From NCBI GenBank assembly GCA_945902805.1, contig CAMDMZ010000018.1:1-64000 (forward strand): a DNA stretch of 64,000 nucleotides. The letters run 5' to 3'. This stretch comes from Propionivibrio dicarboxylicus. Its GTDB lineage: Bacteria > Pseudomonadota > Gammaproteobacteria > Burkholderiales > Rhodocyclaceae. The translations under genes and the position numbers were made by a program. Below are positions 1 through 7,761 of the stretch, piece after piece (position 1 is the first letter of the stretch; each line of letters starts with the position of its first letter). The notes below the pieces were generated by a model, which worked only from the letters and a program-made list of their open reading frames with translations, was not told the origin of the DNA and searched no databases.

Positions 1-50
1 TGCGTGGTCCGGATTACTACCACTGATGTATCACTCAAGGACCCTCGCCC

Positions 51-785
51 ATGCTGAACCATCCGACCGTCGATAAACTTCACCAGCTACGCCTCACCGG
101 CATGGCCCGTGCCTTGGCCAGTCAGGCCCAATCCTCCGAGAGCGGCCAACTGACGTTCGATGAACGTTTCGGCCTGATCGTCGATAGCGAGGTCGCCGAA
201 CGTGAGTCGCGGCAAAATGCCTCGCGCCTGAAACGTGCCAAGCTCAAGCACGCGGCGACACCCGAGGATGTGGACTACCGGCATCCACGCGGTCTCGACC
301 GGGCACTATTTGCACGCTTGATCTCGGGGTCATGGGTGAAAGAGCATCAGAACATTCTGATCTGTGGCCCGACCGGTGTCGGTAAAACATTCCTTGCCTG
401 TGCGCTGGCCAATCAGGCGTGTCGCCAGGGGGCGTCGGTGCTCTATGTGCGGTTGCCCAGATTCTTGCCGGCCCTGGCGATCGGCCGCGGCGATGGCAGT
501 TACGTAAAAACCTTGACGCAAATCGCGCGGACTGATGTCCTTGTGATCGACGACTGGGCACTGGCGCCGCTCACCGACGAGAGCCGCCGGGACTTGCTGG
601 AAATCTTCGATGACCGCCATGGGACTCGATCAACCATCATTACCAGTCAGCTACAGGTCAAGCATTGGCATGCCTCGATCGGCGACCCAACGCTGGCGGA
701 CGCCATTCTCGACCGACTGGTGCATCAAGCCCATACCCTGGATCTTGATGGCGAATCTCTCCGCAAATGCAAGAAACCCCAATGA
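51..785 (+). CDS. istB: IstB-type ATPase helper of an IS21-family element
   Basis: A 244-residue AAA+ ATPase that assists the IstA transposase in target choice and strand transfer. Walker A GPTGVGKT lies at residues 106-113 and the Walker B segment VLVIDDW at 163-169; the N-terminal 80 residues are the helical DNA-binding part typical of IstB. Length fits the family (about 240-265). The partner istA should lie immediately upstream, outside the window. The gene is followed by about 250 bp of non-coding DNA and then by tandem end repeats at 1032-1072, so this is the right portion of an otherwise unseen element. Nothing suggests that istB is broken. Confidence 0.93.
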   Translation: MLNHPTVDKLHQLRLTGMARALASQAQSSESGQLTFDERFGLIVDSEVAERESRQNASRLKRAKLKHAATPEDVDYRHPRGLDRALFARLISGSWVKEHQNILICGPTGVGKTFLACALANQACRQGASVLYVRLPRFLPALAIGRGDGSYVKTLTQIARTDVLVIDDWALAPLTDESRRDLLEIFDDRHGTRSTIITSQLQVKHWHASIGDPTLADAILDRLVHQAHTLDLDGESLRKCKKPQ

Positions 786-1031
786 TCACCTTGACGCTCC
801 CACCGAGTTTCCTACAGCTGCCGCGCTTCGCTTGCCAGACGACAATTGCTACGCAATTCATCCGCCGCAAGCCCTGCGGGCGGCAAACCGTAAAACCGGC
901 ATATCCATGCCTGAAATTCAAAACCGCTCAACCCGCTCTGTTCCTCAGCGCTGACCTTGAAGCACGAAAAACTTGACCCTAAAAGCATACTCAGAGTAAA
1001 ACCCTACAACCCCGCGTCGCTACGCTCCGAC

Positions 1032-1072
1032 TGTCCAGTTTGCCTGGAATGAGTGTCCAGTTTGCTTGGAAT
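1032..1072. repeat. Tandem terminal repeats marking the right end of the IS21-like element
   Basis: Two near-identical 19-bp direct repeats, TGTCCAGTTTGCCTGGAAT at 1032-1050 and the same with one C-to-T change at 1054-1072, 22 bp apart. IS21 elements carry several copies of their terminal sequence as IstA binding sites. The stretch 786-1031 before them contains no credible gene. The exact element end (about 1072-1076) and its target duplication cannot be fixed because the left end is outside the window. Confidence 0.6.
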
Positions 1073-1176
1073 ACGCAGTTCTGGCAACTCAATTTAGATG
1101 TTGCTACCGGCCGAGAGTGAGGCTGGAAATATCTTTTGCTGGCCGGACTCTGCCGTCGCTCCAGCGCCGACTTTTG

Positions 1177-1575
1177 TTAGGCAACTACAAACCCCGGCAA
1201 CCTGGCGGCCTTCGCATCGAAGGTCGCCGTTGCTCGGCATCCAAGCCGTCGATTTTTGGCGCCGATCAGGCAGTCGGCGAAATCGGCGGCCGCATCTTTC
1301 CACGTGAAAAGCGCTTCCTCGATAGCCGGCTCATCCTCGAACTGCACATCAGCCGTATCGAGCAGGCCGGAGATGGTTTCAATAATCTGATTTTTCGACA
1401 GACCGTAGCGGCTGCGCAACACCCATTCGGTTTCCAGAAGCACCAACTGACCGATGAAAACGCGACGTCCCGCTGCGACTTCGCGCTTAATCAGCTTGTG
1501 TGCCTTTTCATACTGGGCCTCGTCGTCCCTCACCAAAAACCGGACGAGAACATTGGTATCGACCCCCAGCATCAC
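1177..1575 (-). CDS. vapC: PIN-domain ribonuclease toxin, VapC family
   Basis: A 132-residue PIN-domain protein, the toxin half of a type II toxin-antitoxin pair. The expected acidic cluster is present: Asp6 (GVDTNVLVRF), Glu48 (LLETEWVL), Asp98/Asp101 (DFADCLIGA) and Asp120. VapC toxins cleave tRNA or rRNA when free of antitoxin. Its start overlaps the stop of the upstream antitoxin gene by 4 bp, the usual translational coupling. It sits directly beside the IS21 end, an accessory position. The target RNA cannot be told from sequence. Confidence 0.9.
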   Translation of the reverse strand: MMLGVDTNVLVRFLVRDDEAQYEKAHKLIKREVAAGRRVFIGQLVLLETEWVLRSRYGLSKNQIIETISGLLDTADVQFEDEPAIEEALFTWKDAAADFADCLIGAKNRRLGCRATATFDAKAARLPGFVVA

Positions 1576-1790
1576 CGCGACAACTGCTCGACCGGAACGG
1601 GCTTGCGATCCTTCTTGTGTAATACACCCGCCAGGGCGGCGATACTCTTGGTCTTCACGCGCATGACGACGGTAGCATCAGGCATCAGCGTGAATGTCAT
1701 CCGGTCCCCGGCCTTCATGGAGAGACTATCCCGAATTTCCTTGGGAATGGTTGTTTGACCCTTGCTGGTCAGTGTGGATTCGCTTGACAT
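1572..1790 (-). CDS. vapB: AbrB/SpoVT-type antitoxin, VapB-like
   Basis: A 72-residue swapped-hairpin AbrB-type DNA-binding antitoxin. The N-terminal segment TLTSKGQTTIPKEIRDSL is the classic AbrB motif; the C-terminal tail (LAGVLHKKDRKPVPVEQLSR) should wrap the PIN toxin. The start at 1790 is preferred over an in-frame ATG at 1802 because a GGAG Shine-Dalgarno lies 6 nt upstream of it. It overlaps the toxin gene by 4 bp. It very probably represses its own operon through the palindromes at 1808-1855. Confidence 0.88.
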   Translation of the reverse strand: MSSESTLTSKGQTTIPKEIRDSLSMKAGDRMTFTLMPDATVVMRVKTKSIAALAGVLHKKDRKPVPVEQLSR

Positions 1791-1807
1791 TTCAATCTCC
1801 ATCAGTC

Positions 1808-1855
1808 CTTACGATATGGATTATTGTAAGGCAACAAGTTGTTGGCAACATGTTG
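1808..1855. promoter_or_regulatory. Putative VapB operator palindromes
   Basis: Three inverted repeats are packed upstream of the antitoxin: CTTAC at 1808-1812 with GTAAG at 1826-1830, CAACAAGTTGTTG at 1832-1844, and CAACATGTTG at 1846-1855. Autoregulatory toxin-antitoxin operons usually carry such paired sites. Assignment to this operon is from position only. Confidence 0.5.
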
Positions 1856-1968
1856 ACGATTTGATATCTGGGCAGCTGCTATTTGGCGACAGTCCTGACG
1901 GACCGCCATCTGGCCGTAATCCGCATCCACGCTGCAGGCCAAACGAAGAGCACTTGTGCGCTGGCTAG

Positions 1969-1994
1969 AAAAGTCGGCGCTGGCGGGACGGCGC
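1969..1994 (+). repeat. Dispersed 26-bp repeat, copy 1
   Basis: Core GTCGGCGCTGGCGGGACGGC preceded by AAAA; one base from the consensus. It lies in the intergenic stretch between the vapBC operator and the end of the TonB-like gene. No other feature is seen in 1856-2071. Confidence 0.8.
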
Positions 1995-2071
1995 GATTGG
2001 ATCGCGCCCGAGCACGCTTCTCTATCAGCGAAACTATGTCCCGCGCTTAGCCCTAATTTTGCGCTGCCCCA

Positions 2072-3871
2072 TCAGTACAACTGGATCGCCATGTCGAAGT
2101 GCCAGGTCCGGCGGACTTCCACTACGTCGTACTCGCGGGCCAGTCCCGGCGGGAACGCTGGGTAAGGCACGTGGCTTTGCACGATGCGCCGTATCGTCTC
2201 ATCGACTTCCGCGACGCCACTGGAAAGAACGAAATTGACTGACTCCACCGATCCGTCGCTGCGGATGGCGACCGTCACCATAGGCTTGATGTGGGGCTGC
2301 TTTGCCACTTCACGGATCGTGTCGACAGACGTGCTGAGCTGGATCTTCCGGGCCCACCCCTCCGCGTAGTGGACGAGTTCGGCATTGGGGTCGGCACGCC
2401 CCCATAGCCTGACCCGACGTGCGGTGCTCAATGAAAGCGGCAGCGTGGAGGGCGCGCGTGTGGCAGCCGATGCCGCTTGACGCCGAGCAGCTTCCTCGTC
2501 GAGCTGACGTCCCATGGCCCGCCGCCGAGCATCACGTCTTTCATCCTCCTCTTTTTCCTCCTGGACGCGCGCGGCCTCTTGCCGTGCCGCTGTTTGTCGT
2601 GCGGCATCCTGGCGGTCGGCTTCCAATCGAGCGGCCTCGATGCGTGCCGATTCCTGTCGAGCACCCTCCTGCCGTTGCGCCTCCAGCTTTGCCGCTGCCA
2701 AGCGTGCGGCTTCCAGACGAGCTGTTTCCTGACGCTGCGCTTCCACTTTTGCCGTTGCCAAACGTATGGCTTCGCGACGTTCAGCTTCCAGTCGAGCCGC
2801 CTCAATTCGTGCTGCTTCCTGGCGTACTGCTTCCAGGCGCGCGGCTTCCTGACGCGCGGCCTCTTCACGTTGCGCTTCCAGCTTTGCTGCCGCCACGCGC
2901 GCAAGCTCTCGTCGCTCAGCCTCGATTCGTGCGGCCTCGATTCGCGCCGCTTCCTTGCGCGCAGCGGCCTGGCGCTGCGCCTCCAATTTTGCCGCCGCCA
3001 CGCGGGCGGCTTCTCGGCGTTCTGCCTCCAGTCGCGCCGCCTCGATTCGTGCTGCTTCCTGAAGCGCCGCCTCCTGAAGCGCCGCCTCCTGTTGCGCGGC
3101 ATTTCGTCGTGCCGATTCCAATGGCAATGGGTCCGCCTGTGGGCGCACCTGACGTTCCGGCGGGTCGGTCTTGGCCACGTCAACGGCTCGCTCCCGCATC
3201 TCCGGTTCGACTGGTTTCGGCTCTACTTCACCGGCATCTGCGGGCGTTGGTATCGCCGCACTTGGCGCGCTCATAGAAGCAGAGTTTGGTGAAGGCGGCG
3301 GAACGGGTACAACCCACGCCGGCTCGTCGGACCGCTCCAGGGCGATCACGGCGATCTCACGGGGTGGTGACAGCGCTGCGTCGGCGGCCTCTTCGGCGAC
3401 CACAGGCATTTTCACCGGCGCCGAATTGGCCGCAACGTCTGGCACTGACGTCGCCGCCACCGTCCGGCGCATCCGCGCCGTTGGCTCGGACTTGGACTCG
3501 GACTTGGACTTACGCTCCGCCTTGGGCTCGATCGATTCGGCTATCCGGACCCGGCTTGGCGTAAGAAATACCGTGGGTGTCACGGCCATCTCAGCGGCGG
3601 TAGGCGGCTCGCTCGATACCAGCGGTAATGGCTCCTCGATCGACACACTTGCGGCTGCGACCGCAACGGTTGGAATGGGCGCCGGCAGGAGCACCACGCG
3701 CAAATCGGGCACCTCGACTCGTCGCTCCTGCCAAGGCAAGCCGAAACCCGGAAGCCCAAGCTCCTGGTCACCGAAGGTCAAGAACAGCAGCGGCGCGTGC
3801 AGCAGCAAGGATAGGAGGAAGGAAAGGGGCAGCCGCCGGCGTTCAGCGCTCGGGCGTTCCACGGTATTCAT
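2072..3871 (-). CDS. TonB-like protein with long Ala/Glu/Arg coiled-coil repeat
   Basis: A 599-residue protein with one N-terminal membrane segment (about residues 14-35, LPLSFLLSLLLHAPLLFLTF), a Pro/Ala-rich stretch, a long highly charged repeat region (units like EAARLEAERREAAR, about 260-470), and a C-terminal TonB-type domain of about 95 residues ending in a YDVVEVRRTWHFDMAIQLY segment. This is the layout of TonB/TolA energy-transducing proteins, in which the helical rod spans the periplasm. No exbB/exbD neighbour is present. The ATG at 3871 is used; a TTG lies one codon upstream. TolA-like function is possible, but the C-terminal domain reads more like TonB. Confidence 0.75.
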   Translation of the reverse strand: MNTVERPSAERRRLPLSFLLSLLLHAPLLFLTFGDQELGLPGFGLPWQERRVEVPDLRVVLLPAPIPTVAVAAASVSIEEPLPLVSSEPPTAAEMAVTPTVFLTPSRVRIAESIEPKAERKSKSESKSEPTARMRRTVAATSVPDVAANSAPVKMPVVAEEAADAALSPPREIAVIALERSDEPAWVVPVPPPSPNSASMSAPSAAIPTPADAGEVEPKPVEPEMRERAVDVAKTDPPERQVRPQADPLPLESARRNAAQQEAALQEAALQEAARIEAARLEAERREAARVAAAKLEAQRQAAARKEAARIEAARIEAERRELARVAAAKLEAQREEAARQEAARLEAVRQEAARIEAARLEAERREAIRLATAKVEAQRQETARLEAARLAAAKLEAQRQEGARQESARIEAARLEADRQDAARQTAARQEAARVQEEKEEDERRDARRRAMGRQLDEEAARRQAASAATRAPSTLPLSLSTARRVRLWGRADPNAELVHYAEGWARKIQLSTSVDTIREVAKQPHIKPMVTVAIRSDGSVESVNFVLSSGVAEVDETIRRIVQSHVPYPAFPPGLAREYDVVEVRRTWHFDMAIQLY

Positions 3872-4020
3872 CAACGAAGACCAATGCCCAACGGAGTGAA
3901 GCGATATCGCACTATCAGGATGTATGAATGGAAATCAAAGAGTTGCGAGCTTAACGTGATTTGGCGTTCAAGCAACGTTCAATCGGTCGCCTCCAGTCAC
4001 TCCTGGCCGCTGGTTGCCGC

Positions 4021-4917
4021 TTACGCCGTCTGCCAATATGCGGCATCCGAATAGGTCTGCCGCAGCAGATCGATAAACAAGCGCACTCGCAGGGGCAGTT
4101 GGCGGCGCTGAGGGAACACGGCGTAGATGCCGACCGGCGGCGCGGCGAAGTCATCGAGCACCGTCACCAGACGCCCGGCCGCAATGTCCGCGCCAACTTC
4201 CCATAACGACCGCCAGGCCAGGCCCTTGCCGGCCAACGCCCATTCGTGGAGCACGGCGCCGTCGTTGCACTCGAAGACGCCGCCGACCTTGACGGTCTGC
4301 ACCATGCCATCGATACGAAAACTCCAGCCGCGCTGCGGCCCGAGCGACAGGCAATTGTGCGCGGCCAGAAATGTCGGTGCTGACGGGACGGCGTATTGCG
4401 CAAAATAGGCCGGACTGCCGACCACCACGCGGCGCATTTCGCCCAGCCGCACGCTGACCAGACTGGAATCGGTCAGTTCACCGATGCGCACCGTGCAGTC
4501 GATGTTCTCATTCACCAGATCGACAATGCGATCGGACAGATCGAGGTGCGCTGTGATCTCGGCGTGACTCTCGAGATACTCCATCAATCGCGGCGCCACA
4601 TGCAGGCGCCCAAAGCCGGCCGGTGCCGATAGCCGCAAGTGGCCACTAGCCTTGACGCCGCCTAGGCTAACGGCCGCTTCGGCGTTGGCCATGTCGTCGA
4701 GCAGACGCTGGCAGTCCTCGAGGAAGGCCGCCCCCTCGAAGGTCAGCGACACCTTGCGCGTGGTCCGGATCAGTAGTTTGACGCCAAGGCGCTGCTCCAG
4801 CGCATCGATACGCCGGCCGATGATCGCCGGAGTAACGCCTTCTGCCCGTGCCGCCGCCGACAGACTGCCACGAACGCCGACCGAGACAAAGGCGGTGATT
4901 TGCTTGAAATGGTCCAT
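4021..4917 (-). CDS. LysR-family transcriptional regulator
   Basis: A 298-residue LysR-type regulator: N-terminal winged helix-turn-helix (residues about 3-62, with the SLSAAARAEGVTPAIIGRRI recognition region) and a C-terminal periplasmic-binding-protein-like effector domain. It is divergent from malate synthase with 132 bp between the starts, and palindromes lie in that gap, so it may control aceB. The effector is unknown. A diverged copy of the 26-bp dispersed repeat lies inside its coding region at 4369-4394. Confidence 0.9.
   Translation of the reverse strand: MDHFKQITAFVSVGVRGSLSAAARAEGVTPAIIGRRIDALEQRLGVKLLIRTTRKVSLTFEGAAFLEDCQRLLDDMANAEAAVSLGGVKASGHLRLSAPAGFGRLHVAPRLMEYLESHAEITAHLDLSDRIVDLVNENIDCTVRIGELTDSSLVSVRLGEMRRVVVGSPAYFAQYAVPSAPTFLAAHNCLSLGPQRGWSFRIDGMVQTVKVGGVFECNDGAVLHEWALAGKGLAWRSLWEVGADIAAGRLVTVLDDFAAPPVGIYAVFPQRRQLPLRVRLFIDLLRQTYSDAAYWQTA
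4369..4394 (+). repeat. Dispersed 26-bp repeat, copy 2 (diverged, inside LysR gene)
   Basis: AAATGTCGGTGCTGACGGGA followed by CGGCGT: a few mismatches to the consensus. It lies antisense within the effector domain of the LysR gene and encodes part of the YAVPSAPTF segment there. Confidence 0.55.
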
Positions 4918-4936
4918 TCTTTACTTTTAGTACAAG

Positions 4937-4988
4937 ATCAATTGATAACGCTGGCAGTTTATTTCCTTTTTGATGAGGAATAAACTGG
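4937..4988. promoter_or_regulatory. Palindromes in the lysR/aceB divergent region
   Basis: ATCAATTGAT (4937-4946) is a perfect palindrome, and CAGTTTATTTCCT (4955-4967) pairs with AGGAATAAACTG (4976-4987) with one extra base. Either could be the LysR operator or a transcript hairpin. The aceB Shine-Dalgarno (AGGAG, 5039-5043) follows. Confidence 0.45.
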
Positions 4989-5049
4989 CGTCACTGAAGT
5001 CTTCTATATGACCCATTACTTCCGTTACCTTTCTCACTCAGGAGCTGCC

Positions 5050-6648
5050 ATGAACCTCACACTACCCGCCGGCGTGCAGATCAATGCCCCGATCAACGCT
5101 GGATACGAAACCATCCTGACCCACGACGCCCTCGAACTGGTCGCCAAGCTGCATCGCGCTTTCGAGCCGCGTCGCCAGGAACTGCTGGCCGCGCGCATCA
5201 CCCGCCAGGCGCGCATCGACGCCGGCGAAATGCCCGACTTCCTGCCCGAGACCAAGCACGTCCGCGAAGGCGACTGGAAAGTGGCTCCGCTGCCGAAAGC
5301 CCTGGAAAACCGCCGCGTCGAAATCACCGGTCCGGTCGAGGCCAAGATGATCATCAACGCCTACAACTCCGGCGCTGACAGCTACATGAGTGACTTCGAG
5401 GATTCCAACAGCCCGAAGTGGGATAACCAGATCCAGGGCCAGGTGAACCTGTACAAGGCCATCCGCCGCGAACTTAGCTTCAAGAACGAAGCCGGCAAGG
5501 AATACAAGCTGAACGACAAGATCGCCACCCTGCAAGTGCGTCCGCGCGGTTGGCACCTCGATGAAAAGCACGTACTGATCGACGGCCAACGCGTTTCCGG
5601 CGGCATCTTCGATTTCGGCCTGTTCCTCTTCCACAACGCCAAAGAACAAATTGCCCGCGGCGCCGGCCCCTTCTTCTACCTGCCGAAGATGGAATCGCAC
5701 CTCGAAGCCCGCCTGTGGAACGACATCTTCGTCATGGCACAGGACCACATCGGCATCCCGCAAGGCACCGTCAAGGCCACCGTGCTAGTCGAGACTATCC
5801 TCGCCACCTTCGAGCTCGAAGAGATCCTTTACGAACTGCGCAACCACAGCGCCGGCCTCAACGCCGGTCGTTGGGACTACATCTTCTCGTGCATCAAGAA
5901 GTTCAAGAAGAACAAGGATTTCTGCCTCGCCCAGCGCGGCGCCATCACCATGGAAGTGCCCTTCATGCGCAGCTACGCGCTGGCGCTGGTGCAAGCCTGC
6001 CACAAGCGCGGCGCCCCTGCGATGGGCGGTATGTCGGCCCTGATTCCGATCAAGAACGATCCGGTCGCTAACGAGAAAGCCTTGGCCGGCATTCGCCACG
6101 ACAAGACCCGCGACGCCAACGACGGCTTCGACGGTGGCTGGGTCGCTCACCCGGGCCTGGTTTCCATCGCCGCCGAAGAGTTCCAGAAGGTCCTCGGCGA
6201 TCGCCCCAACCAGTGGGAAAAGCAGCGCAATGAAAACTTCGGACCCAAGGACTGGCTCAACTTCATCCCCGAAACCCCGATCACGGAAGCCGGCCTGCGC
6301 AACAACATCAACGTCGGCATCCACTACCTGGGCAGCTGGCTCGCCGGCAACGGCTGCGTGCCGATCCACAACCTGATGGAAGATGCCGCTACCGCCGAAA
6401 TCAGCCGCTCGCAAGTGTGGCAGTGGGTGGTGTCGCCGAAGGGCAAGCTCGACGACGGCCGCAAGGTCACCGAAGACATGGTGCGCGGCATGATCGCCGA
6501 AGAACTCGCCAAAGTGAAAGCTGTGGTGACAGCCCAGGGCGAGAAGACCGAGACCTACGACCAGGCGGCCGTGATCTTCGACAAGATGTCGCTGACGCCC
6601 GAGTATCCGGAATTCCTCACGCTGCCGCTGTACGAGGCAATGGAGTAA
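5050..6648 (+). CDS. aceB: Malate synthase A
   Basis: Condenses glyoxylate with acetyl-CoA to malate in the glyoxylate bypass; cytosolic. A 532-residue A-type enzyme. The family signature with HSAGLNAGRWDYIF lies at about residues 266-279 and an RPRGWHLDEKH segment precedes it. The start at 5050 is chosen for AGGAG 7 nt upstream; an in-frame ATG at 5008 would add 14 unconserved residues. No isocitrate lyase gene is in the window, but isocitrate dehydrogenase and PEP carboxylase follow on the other strand, so this stretch groups C4-replenishing functions. It is likely controlled by the divergent LysR regulator. Confidence 0.96.
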   Translation: MNLTLPAGVQINAPINAGYETILTHDALELVAKLHRAFEPRRQELLAARITRQARIDAGEMPDFLPETKHVREGDWKVAPLPKALENRRVEITGPVEAKMIINAYNSGADSYMSDFEDSNSPKWDNQIQGQVNLYKAIRRELSFKNEAGKEYKLNDKIATLQVRPRGWHLDEKHVLIDGQRVSGGIFDFGLFLFHNAKEQIARGAGPFFYLPKMESHLEARLWNDIFVMAQDHIGIPQGTVKATVLVETILATFELEEILYELRNHSAGLNAGRWDYIFSCIKKFKKNKDFCLAQRGAITMEVPFMRSYALALVQACHKRGAPAMGGMSALIPIKNDPVANEKALAGIRHDKTRDANDGFDGGWVAHPGLVSIAAEEFQKVLGDRPNQWEKQRNENFGPKDWLNFIPETPITEAGLRNNINVGIHYLGSWLAGNGCVPIHNLMEDAATAEISRSQVWQWVVSPKGKLDDGRKVTEDMVRGMIAEELAKVKAVVTAQGEKTETYDQAAVIFDKMSLTPEYPEFLTLPLYEAME

Positions 6649-6672
6649 TTGCCATCACTGCCGGCGCCGACA

Positions 6673-6698
6673 AAAAGTCGGTGCTGGCAGGACGGCGC
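6673..6698 (+). repeat. Dispersed 26-bp repeat, copy 3
   Basis: It fills the short convergent gap between aceB and the isocitrate dehydrogenase gene. Its first half also pairs with the preceding TGCCGGCGCCGAC (6660-6672) around an AAAA loop, giving a strong hairpin that may serve as a bidirectional terminator. Confidence 0.8.
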
Positions 6699-6699
6699 T

Positions 6700-7737
6700 T
6701 CAGACCTGCCGAATACGCTTCACCAACGCTGCCGAAAACTCCACCGTACTTGCCGTACCGCCAAGGTCGCCGGTACGCACATTGTCGATATTCAGGGTGT
6801 CGTCGATGCCTTGTCGCAGACGGTCACCCAGATCGACGCAACCAACGTGATCCAGCATCATCGCCGCGGCCAGCAGCAGCGCCGTCGGATTGGCGATTCC
6901 TTTGCCGGCAATATCCGGCGCGGAGCCATGCACCGCCTCGAAGATCGCCGCGTGCTCACCAATATTCGCACCCGGCGCCATGCCCAGGCCACCGACCAAA
7001 CCGGCTATCTCATCCGAAAGAATGTCGCCGAATAAGTTCGTCGTCACCAGCATGTCGAACTGCCAGGGATTCATCACCAACTTCATGGCGCAGGCGTCGA
7101 CAATGATTTCGTCAAAGATGAATTTGTCCTTGTACTCGGTCGCGTAAATCTCGCGCGCGGTTTCAAGAAAGATGCCGGTCAGGGCCTTCATGATGTTGGC
7201 CTTGTGCACCGCCGTCACCTTCTTGCGCCCCTTTCGAATCGCATAATCGAAGGCAAACCGACAGATGCGGCGGCAACCCTGGCGGGTATTGATGCCCGTG
7301 CTCATGCCCACGGCGTGCGGGTCGCCGTCGATCGGGATGAAATGCTCATAGCCCATGTAGAGACCTTCGTTGTTCTCGCGCACCAGCACCAGATCGATGT
7401 TGTCATAGCGACCGCCGGGAACGATGGTCTTGCCCGGACGCAGATTGGCGTAGAGCTTGAATTCCTCGCGCAATTGCACATTGACCGAACGGTAACCACC
7501 GCCGACCGGCGTTTCAAGCGGTCCCTTGAGGGCCAGCCGGGTGCCACGAATACTATCCAGACAAGCCTTCGGCAGCGGTTCACCACACGCCGCGACTCCG
7601 GCCGCACCGGCGACCTGACGATCCCAGACAAACGGCGCACCCAAGGCATCGAGAACATTCAGAGTGGCCGCTGTGATTTCTGGTCCGACACCGTCACCGG
7701 GGATGAGAGTTGCGGGAATCTGTTTCAAATTTGTCAT
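6700..7737 (-). CDS. NAD-dependent isocitrate dehydrogenase (isocitrate/isopropylmalate dehydrogenase family)
   Basis: A 345-residue beta-decarboxylating dehydrogenase. The family signature region [20 protein letters not shown] is present, with Asp residues for Mg binding, and PGDGVGPEI at the N-terminus. The isocitrate-type substrate loop (residues about 80-90, [12 protein letters not shown], with Ser/Asn/Arg) argues for isocitrate rather than 3-isopropylmalate. It would convert isocitrate to 2-oxoglutarate in the TCA cycle. It lies 24 bp downstream of ppc on the same strand, so the two are probably co-transcribed. Homoisocitrate or tartrate dehydrogenase are less likely alternatives. Confidence 0.85.
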   Translation of the reverse strand: MTNLKQIPATLIPGDGVGPEITAATLNVLDALGAPFVWDRQVAGAAGVAACGEPLPKACLDSIRGTRLALKGPLETPVGGGYRSVNVQLREEFKLYANLRPGKTIVPGGRYDNIDLVLVRENNEGLYMGYEHFIPIDGDPHAVGMSTGINTRQGCRRICRFAFDYAIRKGRKKVTAVHKANIMKALTGIFLETAREIYATEYKDKFIFDEIIVDACAMKLVMNPWQFDMLVTTNLFGDILSDEIAGLVGGLGMAPGANIGEHAAIFEAVHGSAPDIAGKGIANPTALLLAAAMMLDHVGCVDLGDRLRQGIDDTLNIDNVRTGDLGGTASTVEFSAALVKRIRQV

Positions 7738-7761
7738 GAACTGTCCATTTCGTTGTGAGTG

